Shown piece by piece: positions 16,591 to 24,907 of a stretch of 64,000 nt of DNA. Under the pieces are notes generated by a model. That model was not told where the DNA came from. It worked only from the letters and a program-made list of their open reading frames with translations, and made no database searches. The stretch covers positions 1,240,001 through 1,304,000 of the forward strand of contig NZ_CP146284.1 of the NCBI RefSeq assembly GCF_023744375.2, written 5' to 3'. The position numbers and the translations under genes were made by a program. Source of the stretch: Parabacteroides sp. AD58 (lineage in GTDB: Bacteria; Bacteroidota; Bacteroidia; Bacteroidales; Tannerellaceae). Every line of letters begins with the position of its first letter. The stretch's first letter is position 1.

Positions 16591-17637
16591 ATGTTTAGCG
16601 AAAAAAGAGGAAACGTACTTCACGGAATTTTGCTGATCGCCCTATTCTCCTGCTCAGCATTCTACATTGCAGAATTTGATTTCATCAAGAATCTTTCTTT
16701 CAGTCCACTGATCGTAGGTATCATCTTGGGTATGCTGTATGCTAACAGCCTGCGAAACCATTTACCGGAGACTTGGGTTCCGGGTATTCAGTTTTGTACC
16801 AAACAAATCCTGCGTGCCGGTATCGTACTCTACGGATTTAAACTGACTTTCCAAAGTGTCCTGGCCATCGGTCTGCCGGCGATCCTGATTGATTCCATCA
16901 TCGTTATCGCTACAATCCTGTTGGGAATCTTCCTGGGCCGCGTATTAAAAATGGATAAAGACCTGGCCTTGCTGACATCAACCGGTAGTGCCATTTGTGG
17001 AGCAGCAGCTGTCCTCGGTGCCGAACCCGTAGTCAAAAGCGAAGCACATAAAACGGCCGTTGCTGTATCTACCGTAGTTATCTTCGGTACCATCTCTATG
17101 TTTATCTATCCGGCCTTATATCGTGCCGGCATCATCGACCTGACTCCTGAACAGATGGGTATTTACACCGGTTCTACCTTACACGAAGTAGCACACGTAG
17201 TAGGTGCAGGAAACGCGATGGGAAAAGAAATCTCTGATGCAGCCATCATTGTAAAAATGATCCGTGTCATGATGTTGGCGCCGGTATTGGTAGTGATGAG
17301 TTTCATGCTGGCCCGTACGGCTGTTAAAGCAGTCAGCAATGCAGGCAAGGCAACCAACGAACGACGCAAGATCACCATTCCCTGGTTTGCCTTCGGTTTC
17401 CTGGCAGTTATCGGTTTCAATTCATTGGATCTGCTGCCGACTCCGGTTGTTACGACCATCAATAACATTGATACATTTATGCTGACGATGGCTATGACGG
17501 CACTCGGAACTGAAACCAGCATCGAGAAATTCAAGAAGGCCGGAGCCAAACCCTTCCTGCTGGCAGCCCTGTTGTATATCTGGTTACTTGGCGGTGGCTA
17601 CTTGCTGGCTAAATATGTGACACCTATTTTAGGATAA
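16591..17637 (+). CDS. yeiH: YeiH/UPF0324-family membrane protein, putative exporter
   Basis: 348 residues, as long as E. coli YeiH, with about ten hydrophobic segments. Family blocks include FSPLIVGIILGMLYAN, KQILRAGIVLYGFKLTFQ, TSTGSAICGAAAVLGAEPVV and YTGSTLHEVAHVVGAGNAMG. The family is annotated as a putative sulfate or small-anion exporter, but transport has rarely been shown. The adjacent LysR gene probably controls it. Confidence 0.9.
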   Translation: MFSEKRGNVLHGILLIALFSCSAFYIAEFDFIKNLSFSPLIVGIILGMLYANSLRNHLPETWVPGIQFCTKQILRAGIVLYGFKLTFQSVLAIGLPAILIDSIIVIATILLGIFLGRVLKMDKDLALLTSTGSAICGAAAVLGAEPVVKSEAHKTAVAVSTVVIFGTISMFIYPALYRAGIIDLTPEQMGIYTGSTLHEVAHVVGAGNAMGKEISDAAIIVKMIRVMMLAPVLVVMSFMLARTAVKAVSNAGKATNERRKITIPWFAFGFLAVIGFNSLDLLPTPVVTTINNIDTFMLTMAMTALGTETSIEKFKKAGAKPFLLAALLYIWLLGGGYLLAKYVTPILG

Positions 17638-17662
17638 ACAGTCTGTTACAAGAGATATTCAG

Positions 17663-17704
17663 AAAAGGGGAATAAGGGACAAAACAACCTTTATTCTCCT
17701 TTTT
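17663..17704 (+). terminator. Terminator after the YeiH-type gene
   Basis: An imperfect 16-bp stem (AAAAGGGGAATAAGGG at 17663-17678 against CCTTTATTCTCCTTTT at 17688-17703) is followed by a short T-run. Confidence 0.75.
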
Positions 17705-17747
17705 GAACAATAAAACTACCAAACGAACCATTTAAGTTCCATAAAAC

Positions 17748-17781
17748 TGTTCCGGCATATTAATAAATTGACATACCTTTG
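17748..17781 (+). promoter_or_regulatory. Promoter of the CDP-alcohol cluster
   Basis: TACCTTTG at 17774-17781 is a consensus -7 box; the -33 place holds TGTT near 17748-17751, a weak match. Transcription should start near 17787. Confidence 0.6.
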
Positions 17782-17795
17782 TAAAACTTCAAGTC

Positions 17796-17840
17796 GGCCA
17801 AAATTCAGATAGTAACTATCTATGATTTTGGTCTTTTTTT
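17796..17840 (+). terminator. Terminator-like hairpin in the leader of the CDP-alcohol cluster
   Basis: GGCCAAAAT (17796-17804) pairs with ATTTTGGTC (17825-17833), with an inner GATAG/CTATC helix, and T7 follows directly at 17834-17840. It lies between the promoter and the start codon at 17858, so it would stop most transcripts before the first gene unless relieved. Either an attenuator or the end of a roughly 55-nt small RNA. Confidence 0.65.
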
Positions 17841-17857
17841 ACGTTAAAAGGAAAGTT

Positions 17858-18556
17858 ATGGATTATGCAATTATAGCTGCTGGCGAAGGTTCTCGCTTAG
17901 TACAAGAAGGTATTAAATGGCCCAAACCGCTTGTCCGGTTAAACGGCATACCTCTAATCGACAGACTAATCAACATATTCTTGAAGAATGATGCATCTTC
18001 AATCCGCATCATTGTCAATGAAGAGATGACTGAAGTTCAAGAACATCTGAAAAGACTGGAACTGCCGGTTCCTTTTCATCTGCTGATTAAGTCGACCCCC
18101 AGTTCAATGCACAGTTTCTATGAATTAAGCCGTCATTTTGGAACAGAAGAACTTTGTCTCACAACGGTTGATACGATCTTCCTTGAAGATGAATTTTCCC
18201 AATATATTCGTGAGTTCCAATTAGCTTCGGAATTAGACGGACTGATGGCCGTTACCGATTATATCGACGACGAAAAGCCGTTGCATGTAAAAACTGACGG
18301 CAACATGTTCATCCAGGCATTTCTGGATCAGACAGAAACGCCTCAATATGTCTCTGGTGGAATCTATTGCCTGAGACGTCCGGCCATTCAGGTTTTATCC
18401 CGCTGCATCGAGCAGGGCATGTCGAGAATGCGTAACTACCAGCGCCAACTCATTGCAGAAGGACTGGCGATCAAAGCGTATCCTTTCAGTAAAATCATTG
18501 ATGTTGATCATGCCGACGACATCCGAAAAGCCGAACAGTTTGTAACATCCAAATAA
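17858..18556 (+). CDS. Sugar-phosphate nucleotidyltransferase-like protein
   Basis: 232 residues from the ATG at 17858, preceded by AAAAGGAAAG. The N-terminal AIIAAGEGSRL with KWPKPLVRLNGIPLIDR is the nucleotide-binding signature of the NTP-transferase family, and DVDHADDIRKAE near the end is the usual C-terminal metal motif. It would join a sugar or polyol phosphate to CTP or another NTP. As the first gene before a CDP-alcohol phosphotransferase, it most likely makes the CDP-activated head group. The polyol is unknown. Confidence 0.85.
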   Translation: MDYAIIAAGEGSRLVQEGIKWPKPLVRLNGIPLIDRLINIFLKNDASSIRIIVNEEMTEVQEHLKRLELPVPFHLLIKSTPSSMHSFYELSRHFGTEELCLTTVDTIFLEDEFSQYIREFQLASELDGLMAVTDYIDDEKPLHVKTDGNMFIQAFLDQTETPQYVSGGIYCLRRPAIQVLSRCIEQGMSRMRNYQRQLIAEGLAIKAYPFSKIIDVDHADDIRKAEQFVTSK

Positions 18557-18570
18557 AAGATTACAAAAAC

Positions 18571-19428
18571 ATGGAGGAAATGACCATTGCCGGTATCCGT
18601 CGGGGAAACCGTCTTTCGCCCAACCATATCGGAAACGATGCGGCCATCTTCAGTCTGACTGCAGAACACTTAAGGGAATCAGGTTGCCAAGTCAACGAAT
18701 ACATTGAATCAGACTTATTATTGCATGACCTGAAAGAGAAGGCCATCTTCAATATGGTCCGTGACTGGAAATCGATTTACAAACTGCAGGAACTGGAAGA
18801 TCAGGGACATATTGTAATCAATTCGGGTTACGGGATTGAGAACTGTACACGCGAGAAGATGACGCGCCTTCTGCTTGACCATCATATTCCGCATCCTACC
18901 AGTTTATTCCTATCAACTCAGGCAGATCCGACTGAAGCAATTGAAGAAGCTGGACTGGATCATTGCTGGATCAAACGGGGCGACTTCCACGCGATCCATC
19001 GCGAAGATGTAACGTATGTACGCAACCGGGAAGAAGCTAAAAGCATACTGAAAGAATATGCCATCCGTGGGATTCCATCGGTGGTTATCAACGAACATCT
19101 TGTAGGCGACCTAGTGAAATTTTACGGAGTTACCGGAACGGATTTCTTTTACTGGTTCTATCCTTCCAACAGGCATTACAGTAAGTTCGGATTGGAAACC
19201 ATCAACGGGACAGCCCATGGCATTCCGTTCAGTCAGGACGATATGCAACAAATCTGTAATGAAGCAGCCCGCGTTCTGAACGTCCATATCTACGGAGGCG
19301 ACTGCATCATATCGGAAGAAGGAGAAATCCATATCATCGATTTCAACGATTGGCCCAGCTTTGCCCCATGCCGGGAAGAAGCGGCGCCTTATATCGCCCG
19401 TCGGATTTACGAATTAATCACGAAATAA
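18571..19428 (+). CDS. ATP-grasp-like protein of the CDP-alcohol cluster
   Basis: 285 residues. The order of elements suggests an ATP-grasp ligase: a short N-terminal domain, SGYGIENCTREKMTRLLLDHHIPHPTS at about residues 89-115, a lysine-bearing strand in HCWIKRGDFH, the hinge region GIPSVVINEHLVGDLVKFYG, and the metal-binding end IHIIDFNDWPSF near residue 255 in place of the usual DxNxxP. It would couple an acid to an amine using ATP. Divergent from named families; the assignment is by pattern only. Gaps of 14 and 23 bp to its neighbours indicate an operon. Confidence 0.65.
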   Translation: MEEMTIAGIRRGNRLSPNHIGNDAAIFSLTAEHLRESGCQVNEYIESDLLLHDLKEKAIFNMVRDWKSIYKLQELEDQGHIVINSGYGIENCTREKMTRLLLDHHIPHPTSLFLSTQADPTEAIEEAGLDHCWIKRGDFHAIHREDVTYVRNREEAKSILKEYAIRGIPSVVINEHLVGDLVKFYGVTGTDFFYWFYPSNRHYSKFGLETINGTAHGIPFSQDDMQQICNEAARVLNVHIYGGDCIISEEGEIHIIDFNDWPSFAPCREEAAPYIARRIYELITK

Positions 19429-19451
19429 ACCGGAAGACAAATCATATAATC

Positions 19452-20384
19452 ATGGCAACCCAAACAAAACAAAAACCGACCCTCGAATCGACACTCAAGT
19501 CGATGGATACTGAGGAGTTTATCGATATACATTTTTACCGGCCAATCGGATACCGATGGGCTTTGTTCTTCAACAAATTGGGTATCTCACCCAACACTGT
19601 TACCATTGCCAGTATCTTTATCGGAGCGGCAGCTGGTATCTGTTTTTATCCGCATAACCTGACGATGAATATCATAGGTATGCTACTGCTGATCTGGGCC
19701 AATTCGTATGATAGCGCCGACGGTCAGCTGGCACGAATGACGGGTAAGAAGACTCCGCTCGGACGTATCTTGGATGGAACAGCAGGCGATATCTGGTTTA
19801 TCTCCATTTATGCGGCTATTTGTGCACGACTCACACCACAATGGGGCATCTGGATCTGGATTTTCGCCTTGTTAACCGGTTTCTTCCACAGCAAACAGGC
19901 GGCGATGGCCGACTATTACCGGAACATTCATCTGCTCTTCCTGAAAGGAAAGGCCGGAAGCGAGCTGTCTCATTCACCTGTTCTGAAAGAGAACTACAAA
20001 AAGATGAGCTGGAAAAAAGACTTCATCTACAAGTTGTTCGAAACCTTCTATATCAATTACACCGTCGGACAGGAGCGGCTGACACCGAAGTTCCAGCGTA
20101 TGATGCAGATCATTCGTCAGGATTATCATGACCAGGCTCCTGAATGGTTTCGGACAGCCTTCCGGGAAAAGAGTCTGCCGCTCATGAAATATACCAATAT
20201 GCTGTCGTTTAATACGCGTGTCATTGCTTTGTTCGTCTCCTTGTTCATCGATATGCCGTGGCTTTACTTCACTTTCGAGATCATCGTTCTGAATGCGATG
20301 CTGGTCTATATGATCAGGCGTCACGAACACATTTGCCAAGGGTTTACCCAAGAATTAAAAGAGCGTTGTCAAACAAACTCATGA
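19452..20384 (+). CDS. CDP-alcohol phosphotransferase-family membrane enzyme
   Basis: 310 residues from the ATG at 19452. About six hydrophobic segments surround the family motif. The motif reads DSADGQLARMTGKKTPLGRI, then LDGTAGD: the first part fits Dx2DGx2ARx8Gx3D, but the last Asp is four residues after its partner instead of three. The enzyme would move a phospho-alcohol from a CDP carrier to an acceptor in the membrane. It has a long N-terminal lead (residues 1-35) and a cytoplasmic-looking insertion at about 155-235. Product unknown. Confidence 0.82.
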   Translation: MATQTKQKPTLESTLKSMDTEEFIDIHFYRPIGYRWALFFNKLGISPNTVTIASIFIGAAAGICFYPHNLTMNIIGMLLLIWANSYDSADGQLARMTGKKTPLGRILDGTAGDIWFISIYAAICARLTPQWGIWIWIFALLTGFFHSKQAAMADYYRNIHLLFLKGKAGSELSHSPVLKENYKKMSWKKDFIYKLFETFYINYTVGQERLTPKFQRMMQIIRQDYHDQAPEWFRTAFREKSLPLMKYTNMLSFNTRVIALFVSLFIDMPWLYFTFEIIVLNAMLVYMIRRHEHICQGFTQELKERCQTNS

Positions 20385-20393
20385 TAAAAAAGA

Positions 20394-21125
20394 ATGGTTA
20401 TGCTTACAACAGATAAGATAAAAGGAATCATCTTCGATTACGGAGGAACCATCGACAGCAACGGCCTGCACTGGGCTGAAGTCATCTGGAAAGCTTATGA
20501 AGCAGAAAAAGTAACAGTCGGGAAAGCCGACTTCCGAAACGCATTCGTTTACGGCGAACGGACGATGGGGAAAAATCCACTGGTCAAACCCGAACATACG
20601 TTCCTCGATATGCTGCGTATCAAGATCGACCTGCAACTGGAATGGCTGAAAGATGAAGGATTCATCTCTCCTGCCAACGCCTCTCCGCAGAAGAAGGAAG
20701 ATATTGCCCGATGGAGTTATGCCTATGCACGGAAATATATCGACACGGCTCGCCCCATTCTGGAACAATTGGCACAAAGATATCCGTTAGTCCTGGTATC
20801 GAACTTCTACGGAAACATCGCATCCGTCCTGAAAGACTTCCGGCTGGATCATCTTTTTCAGACGATCATTGAATCGGCTGTCGTAGGAATCCGAAAACCG
20901 GACCCGGCTATTTTCCAGTTGGGTATAGACGCCTTGCACGCAAAAGCCGATGAGATCGTAGTTATAGGCGATTCATACGATAAAGACATCGTCCCGGCAA
21001 CGACCTTAGGTTGTCAGACGATCTGGTTGAAAAGTATCGGCTGGAATCCGTACACCGGCAAAGAAACCGCCGATGTCGTTATCACCGATTTCCAGGAACT
21101 AAAAACGGTCTTCTCCCTCCGATAA
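20394..21125 (+). CDS. HAD-superfamily phosphatase-like protein
   Basis: 243 residues. Motif I reads IIFDYGGTID: the nucleophile Asp is present but the second Asp, normally the acid/base, is Gly. Motif II is LVLVSNF, motif III is the Lys in IRKPDP, and motif IV is VVIGDSYDKD. With a cap of about 90 residues it resembles subfamily I HADs. Nine bases after the CDP-alcohol gene, it probably dephosphorylates that enzyme's product, as PgpB- or PIP-phosphatase-type enzymes do. The missing acid/base may mean slow or altered chemistry. Confidence 0.8.
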   Translation: MVMLTTDKIKGIIFDYGGTIDSNGLHWAEVIWKAYEAEKVTVGKADFRNAFVYGERTMGKNPLVKPEHTFLDMLRIKIDLQLEWLKDEGFISPANASPQKKEDIARWSYAYARKYIDTARPILEQLAQRYPLVLVSNFYGNIASVLKDFRLDHLFQTIIESAVVGIRKPDPAIFQLGIDALHAKADEIVVIGDSYDKDIVPATTLGCQTIWLKSIGWNPYTGKETADVVITDFQELKTVFSLR

Positions 21126-21163
21126 AGGCATCAAGAACAAATCCTCTCTATATAAGATAAATC

Positions 21164-21199
21164 CGGACTGATTGGCATTCTCCCATCAGCCCGTTTTTT
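21164..21199 (+). terminator. Terminator of the CDP-alcohol cluster
   Basis: CGGACTGATTGG (from 21164) pairs with CCCATCAGCCCG with two mismatches and is followed by T6 at 21194-21199. Confidence 0.75.
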
Positions 21200-21255
21200 A
21201 TGTCTTCTTCCGAAAGACTAACTCTTTTCCAACGGGAAACTAATCACAAGCATCC

Positions 21256-21363
21256 GACTTATTATCATTCCGACGGTCGGAGGAAGGATATCCTTCGATC
21301 AGCGGAATAGTTTCCTCCGATCGTCGGAAAGTCATCCTCCGGCTGTAGGAAAGATAATAAGTC
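21256..21363. repeat. Inverted-repeat-bounded array of four 22-bp palindromic units
   Basis: Perfect 11-bp inverted repeats (GACTTATTATC at 21256-21266, complement at 21353-21363) enclose four units whose AGGAA/CGGAA core stands at 21281, 21303, 21325 and 21347, an exact 22-bp step. Single units are near-palindromes such as TTCCTCCGATCGTCGGAA. The whole segment also reads as one long imperfect hairpin. It lies in the 372-bp gap between the CDP-alcohol cluster and holB; nothing else is seen there except the terminator and the holB promoter. Confidence 0.8.
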
Positions 21364-21426
21364 GTCAGTTTGCTGCTAATGCCTCGGCAGACAAGCCTTA
21401 GTCTTCTGCCGGGAAGAACAGACAAG

Positions 21427-21458
21427 CTTGGTATTCTCCACAAAATAATGTACCTTTG
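21427..21458 (+). promoter_or_regulatory. Promoter of holB
   Basis: CTTG at 21427-21430, 20 bp, TACCTTTG at 21451-21458; 39 bp before the start codon. Confidence 0.7.
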
Positions 21459-21497
21459 TTTGCCTGCATGGGTAAGAATTTGTAAAACGGGGAAGAT

Positions 21498-22622
21498 ATG
21501 TATTTCAAGGATATCATCGGACAAGAGGAAATCAAGAAGCATTTGATACAGACGGTACAATCGGGAGTATTGCCTCATGCCCAGTTGTTTACCGAACAAG
21601 GCGGAACGGGGGCCTTTGCGTTGGCACTGGCTTACGCCCGTTACCTGAACTGCCCGAACCGGACGGATACCGACGCTTGCGGACATTGTCCGTCATGCTT
21701 GAAATACGATGAACTGGCTCATCCCGACCTGCACTTTGTCTTTCCGATCGTAGCCAAGAAAGAGAAGAAAAAAGAAATCTGCGACGACTACCTGCAGGAA
21801 TGGCGGGCTTTTCTGCACGAACATACCTATTTCAACCTGGATCAATGGCTGGACTTCATAGATGCCGGCAATTCGCAGGCCCTCATTTACTCGAAAGAGA
21901 GCGATGAAATCATCCATAAACTGAGTCTGAAAATCTATGAAGCCGAATATCGGGTCTTATTGGTCTGGCTTCCGGAAAAGCTGCACTTGAGTTGTGCCAA
22001 CAAACTTCTGAAGATCATTGAAGAGCCGCCAGCTCATACAATCATTCTGATGGTATCAGAACAGCCGGATCTGATTCTCGGAACCATTCAGTCGCGTACG
22101 CAGCGCATAAATATCCCGCGGATTCTGCCGGAAGACTTGGCAAAAGCCATGCAAAGCCGCTACGGTCTGTCAGCCGAAGATGCCCACTATGTCTCGCATT
22201 TAGCCAACGGAAGTTTTCTGAAGGCGGTCGAAGCCATCAGTGTCAACGAAGAAACACAATTCTTCCTCGAGCAATTCAAGACCGTGATGCGAAACTCGTG
22301 GGCCCGTAATGTAAAGGCCATGAAGGAACAGGCCGATGTACTGGCCTCAATCGGAAGGGAAAAACAAAAGAATTACTTAGCTTACTGCCAACGGCTGGTG
22401 CGTGAAAACTTTGTCTATCGTTTCCAGGCACCCGAACTGAACTACATGAACCGGGATGAGGCGGCTTTCGCCGTCAAGTTCTCCCCTTACGTCAACGAAC
22501 GCAATGTCATTGACATGATGGACGAACTGGCGAAAGCTGAGCTGCACATCACCCAAAACGTCAATCCCAAGATGGTCTTCTTCGACCTTGCCTTGAAAAT
22601 AACGGTATTGATCCGCCGCTGA
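21498..22622 (+). CDS. holB: DNA polymerase III delta' subunit
   Basis: 374 residues of the clamp-loader AAA+ fold. MYFKDIIGQEEIKKHLI opens the domain; the Walker A loop is degenerate (QGGTGAFAL, no Lys), as usual for delta'. A four-Cys zinc module follows (CPNRTDTDACGHCPSC). Sensor motifs lie in CANKLLKIIEEPP and ILGTIQSRTQRI. The protein helps load the sliding clamp at the replication fork and is stand-alone in its transcription unit. Confidence 0.9.
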   Translation: MYFKDIIGQEEIKKHLIQTVQSGVLPHAQLFTEQGGTGAFALALAYARYLNCPNRTDTDACGHCPSCLKYDELAHPDLHFVFPIVAKKEKKKEICDDYLQEWRAFLHEHTYFNLDQWLDFIDAGNSQALIYSKESDEIIHKLSLKIYEAEYRVLLVWLPEKLHLSCANKLLKIIEEPPAHTIILMVSEQPDLILGTIQSRTQRINIPRILPEDLAKAMQSRYGLSAEDAHYVSHLANGSFLKAVEAISVNEETQFFLEQFKTVMRNSWARNVKAMKEQADVLASIGREKQKNYLAYCQRLVRENFVYRFQAPELNYMNRDEAAFAVKFSPYVNERNVIDMMDELAKAELHITQNVNPKMVFFDLALKITVLIRR

Positions 22623-23651
22623 TCAGACGGTCTTCGTATGATCAGCCGGATATACAATTCCTAACTGACGGCGAACCTCGTCGATAATCTCGATCGTAAT
22701 CAGGGAATTTTCGTGACTGTTTATTTCTGATTCCAGCTTTCCGGCCTGCACCAGACTGATAAACTCGGCCACTTCATAATAATACTCGTCTTTGTCCGTT
22801 ACAGCCGAAATATCTTCAACCGGTGTCAACGGGCCTTTTCCCGACGAAGCTACCGGGCGGGCCTGCCAGGTGACGCGACTGATCTGGTTGATCTTATCCA
22901 GCATGAAATTCCCGTCCTCCCCTTCTATTTCCGTCGGTAAAGACGAATTGGCAATCTTCGAATACAGAATCGTTGCATTCATCCCTTCATATTCAAAGTT
23001 CACGGCACCTTGTCCGTCGGTTCCGGTAGAAAGGACAACACCCGAAGCACTTACCTTCTTCGGCCTACCGAACAAGACCACCATCGGATAGACCGTATAA
23101 ACGCCGATATCCATCATCGCTCCATTCGACAACTCAGGTTTAAAGGCATTCAGAACAATTCCTTCCTTAAACTTATCATAACGGGAAGAATACTGGCAGT
23201 AAGAAGCGAAGTAACGCCGGATCACACCAGCCTTCGGCAACGCCTCACGCAATACCTGGAAGTTTGGAGTCAGAGTCGGTTTCATGGCTTCCATCAAAGT
23301 AACACCATATTGGCGGGAAGCGGCGATCATCTGTTTCACTTCGTAGGCATTCGAAGCCATCGGCTTTTCACACAAGACATGTTTCCCATGCTTCATGCAC
23401 AAGATACTTTGAGCCGCATGTAGATAATTCGGAGTGGCAATATAAACGGCGTCGATCAGCGGACTTGCCGCCATCTCTTCCAGCGAAGTAAATGTATAGG
23501 GAATATCATACTTGGCCGCAAACTCATTTGCTCTCTCCTGCGTACGAGAACAAACAGCCGTCAGTTCGAAGCGCTCGTCCTGCTTTGCTCCGGCAATCAC
23601 CCAGTCGGTTATAAAATTCGTACCAACGACACCAAAACGAATCTTATTCAT
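22623..23651 (-). CDS. Gfo/Idh/MocA-family oxidoreductase
   Basis: 342 residues from the ATG at 23651; an earlier frame start at 23699 would add a hydrophobic stretch and is less likely. FGVVGTNFITDWVI binds NAD(P), and CEKPMASNAYEVKQMI carries the EKP motif with the key Lys. The C-terminal half has the usual sheet domain (SNGAMMDIGVYTVYPMVVLFG). It oxidises or reduces a sugar or related polyol; substrate not known. It ends head to tail with holB with no gap. Confidence 0.9.
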   Translation of the reverse strand: MNKIRFGVVGTNFITDWVIAGAKQDERFELTAVCSRTQERANEFAAKYDIPYTFTSLEEMAASPLIDAVYIATPNYLHAAQSILCMKHGKHVLCEKPMASNAYEVKQMIAASRQYGVTLMEAMKPTLTPNFQVLREALPKAGVIRRYFASYCQYSSRYDKFKEGIVLNAFKPELSNGAMMDIGVYTVYPMVVLFGRPKKVSASGVVLSTGTDGQGAVNFEYEGMNATILYSKIANSSLPTEIEGEDGNFMLDKINQISRVTWQARPVASSGKGPLTPVEDISAVTDKDEYYYEVAEFISLVQAGKLESEINSHENSLITIEIIDEVRRQLGIVYPADHTKTV

Positions 23652-23699
23652 AGATACAACAATTAATAGGATTTTACAGACAATGACATACAAGAACAA

Positions 23700-23743
23700 G
23701 TAAACCAGGCTTTAGACAGGATCTATCTAACAACCTGGTTTAC
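23700..23743 (-). terminator. Terminator of gcvT
   Basis: GTAAACCAGG (23700-23709) and its complement (23734-23743) form a 10-bp stem in the 123-bp gap below gcvT. The T-tract on the minus strand is poor. Confidence 0.6.
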
Positions 23744-23774
23744 CTATTTTCACCGTATCTTATCGTCAAACTGA

Positions 23775-24860
23775 TTATTTACGGAAAGGAGCTTTCACTA
23801 CCTGAGCCTTTAAGTTACGGTTACGAACCTGAATATAAATCTCAGAACCGACCTTCGAATAAGCAGTCTGAACATATCCCATACCGATACCTTTCTTCAA
23901 TACCGGCGACATCGTTCCGGAAGTAACCGTACCAATGACTTTGCCTTCAGCATCCACGATGGGATAACCATGACGAGGAATACCTTTGTCTACCAATTCA
24001 AAGGCACACAACTTACGGGTAACGCCTTCTTTCTTCTGACGCTCCAGTTCAGCCCGGTTCGTGAAGTTCTTGCCATCGACAAACTTCGTGATCCAGCCTA
24101 AACCAGCTTCAATCGGAGAAGTTGTATCATCCAGGTCATTGCCATACAGGCAGAAGCCCATTTCCAGACGAAGTGTATCACGAGCACCCAAACCAATCGG
24201 CTTGATTCCTTCCGGCTTGCCAGCTTCAAAGATGGCATTCCAGATCGTCATCGCATCACTCGGATAGAAGTAAAGCTCAAAGCCGCCAGCTCCAGTATAA
24301 CCTGTATTCGAAATGATCACCTGCTTACATCCGGCAAATTCACCTGTCGTAAAGGCATAATACGGAATAGCCGACAAATCAACCGGAGTCAGACGCTGCA
24401 ATACCTGCAAAGCCTTCGGTCCCTGAATAGCCAACTGAGCAATGTTGTCAGAGGCATTTTCCAATTCGGCGCCTACTGTATTATGGCTGACACACCAGTT
24501 CCAGTCTTTTTCAATGTTGGCCGCATTTACTACCAGCATATATTTCTCCGGCTCATAATGATAAACCAGCAAATCATCAACGATACCGCCCTGTTCGTTC
24601 GGGAAACAAGTATATTGTGCCTTACCGATAGGAAGAACAGAAGCATCGTTGGAAGTAACCGACTGAATAAACGCCAAGGCATTCGGGCCTTTTACCCAAA
24701 ATTCACCCATGTGAGATACGTCAAACACACCGACACCGTTTACAACCGTCATGTGTTCGTCGATAATACCTGTATATTCAATCGGCATATTGTAGCCTGC
24801 AAATTCATGCATCTTAGCACCCAGTGCAATATGCACGTCTGTAAAAGGAGTTGTTTTCAT
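23775..24860 (-). CDS. gcvT: Glycine cleavage system T protein (aminomethyltransferase)
   Basis: 361 residues, as E. coli GcvT (364). [26 protein letters not shown], the folate-site Asp in this region, [16 protein letters not shown] and [31 protein letters not shown] are family hallmarks. It passes the aminomethyl group from lipoyl-H protein to tetrahydrofolate, releasing ammonia. The H and P genes are not in the window. pepT lies 47 bp upstream on the same strand. Confidence 0.96.
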   Translation of the reverse strand: MKTTPFTDVHIALGAKMHEFAGYNMPIEYTGIIDEHMTVVNGVGVFDVSHMGEFWVKGPNALAFIQSVTSNDASVLPIGKAQYTCFPNEQGGIVDDLLVYHYEPEKYMLVVNAANIEKDWNWCVSHNTVGAELENASDNIAQLAIQGPKALQVLQRLTPVDLSAIPYYAFTTGEFAGCKQVIISNTGYTGAGGFELYFYPSDAMTIWNAIFEAGKPEGIKPIGLGARDTLRLEMGFCLYGNDLDDTTSPIEAGLGWITKFVDGKNFTNRAELERQKKEGVTRKLCAFELVDKGIPRHGYPIVDAEGKVIGTVTSGTMSPVLKKGIGMGYVQTAYSKVGSEIYIQVRNRNLKAQVVKAPFRK

Positions 24861-24907
24861 TCTTTCACGATTTAGATTTATTCTAATAGATAATATTGTT
24901 TACAAAA

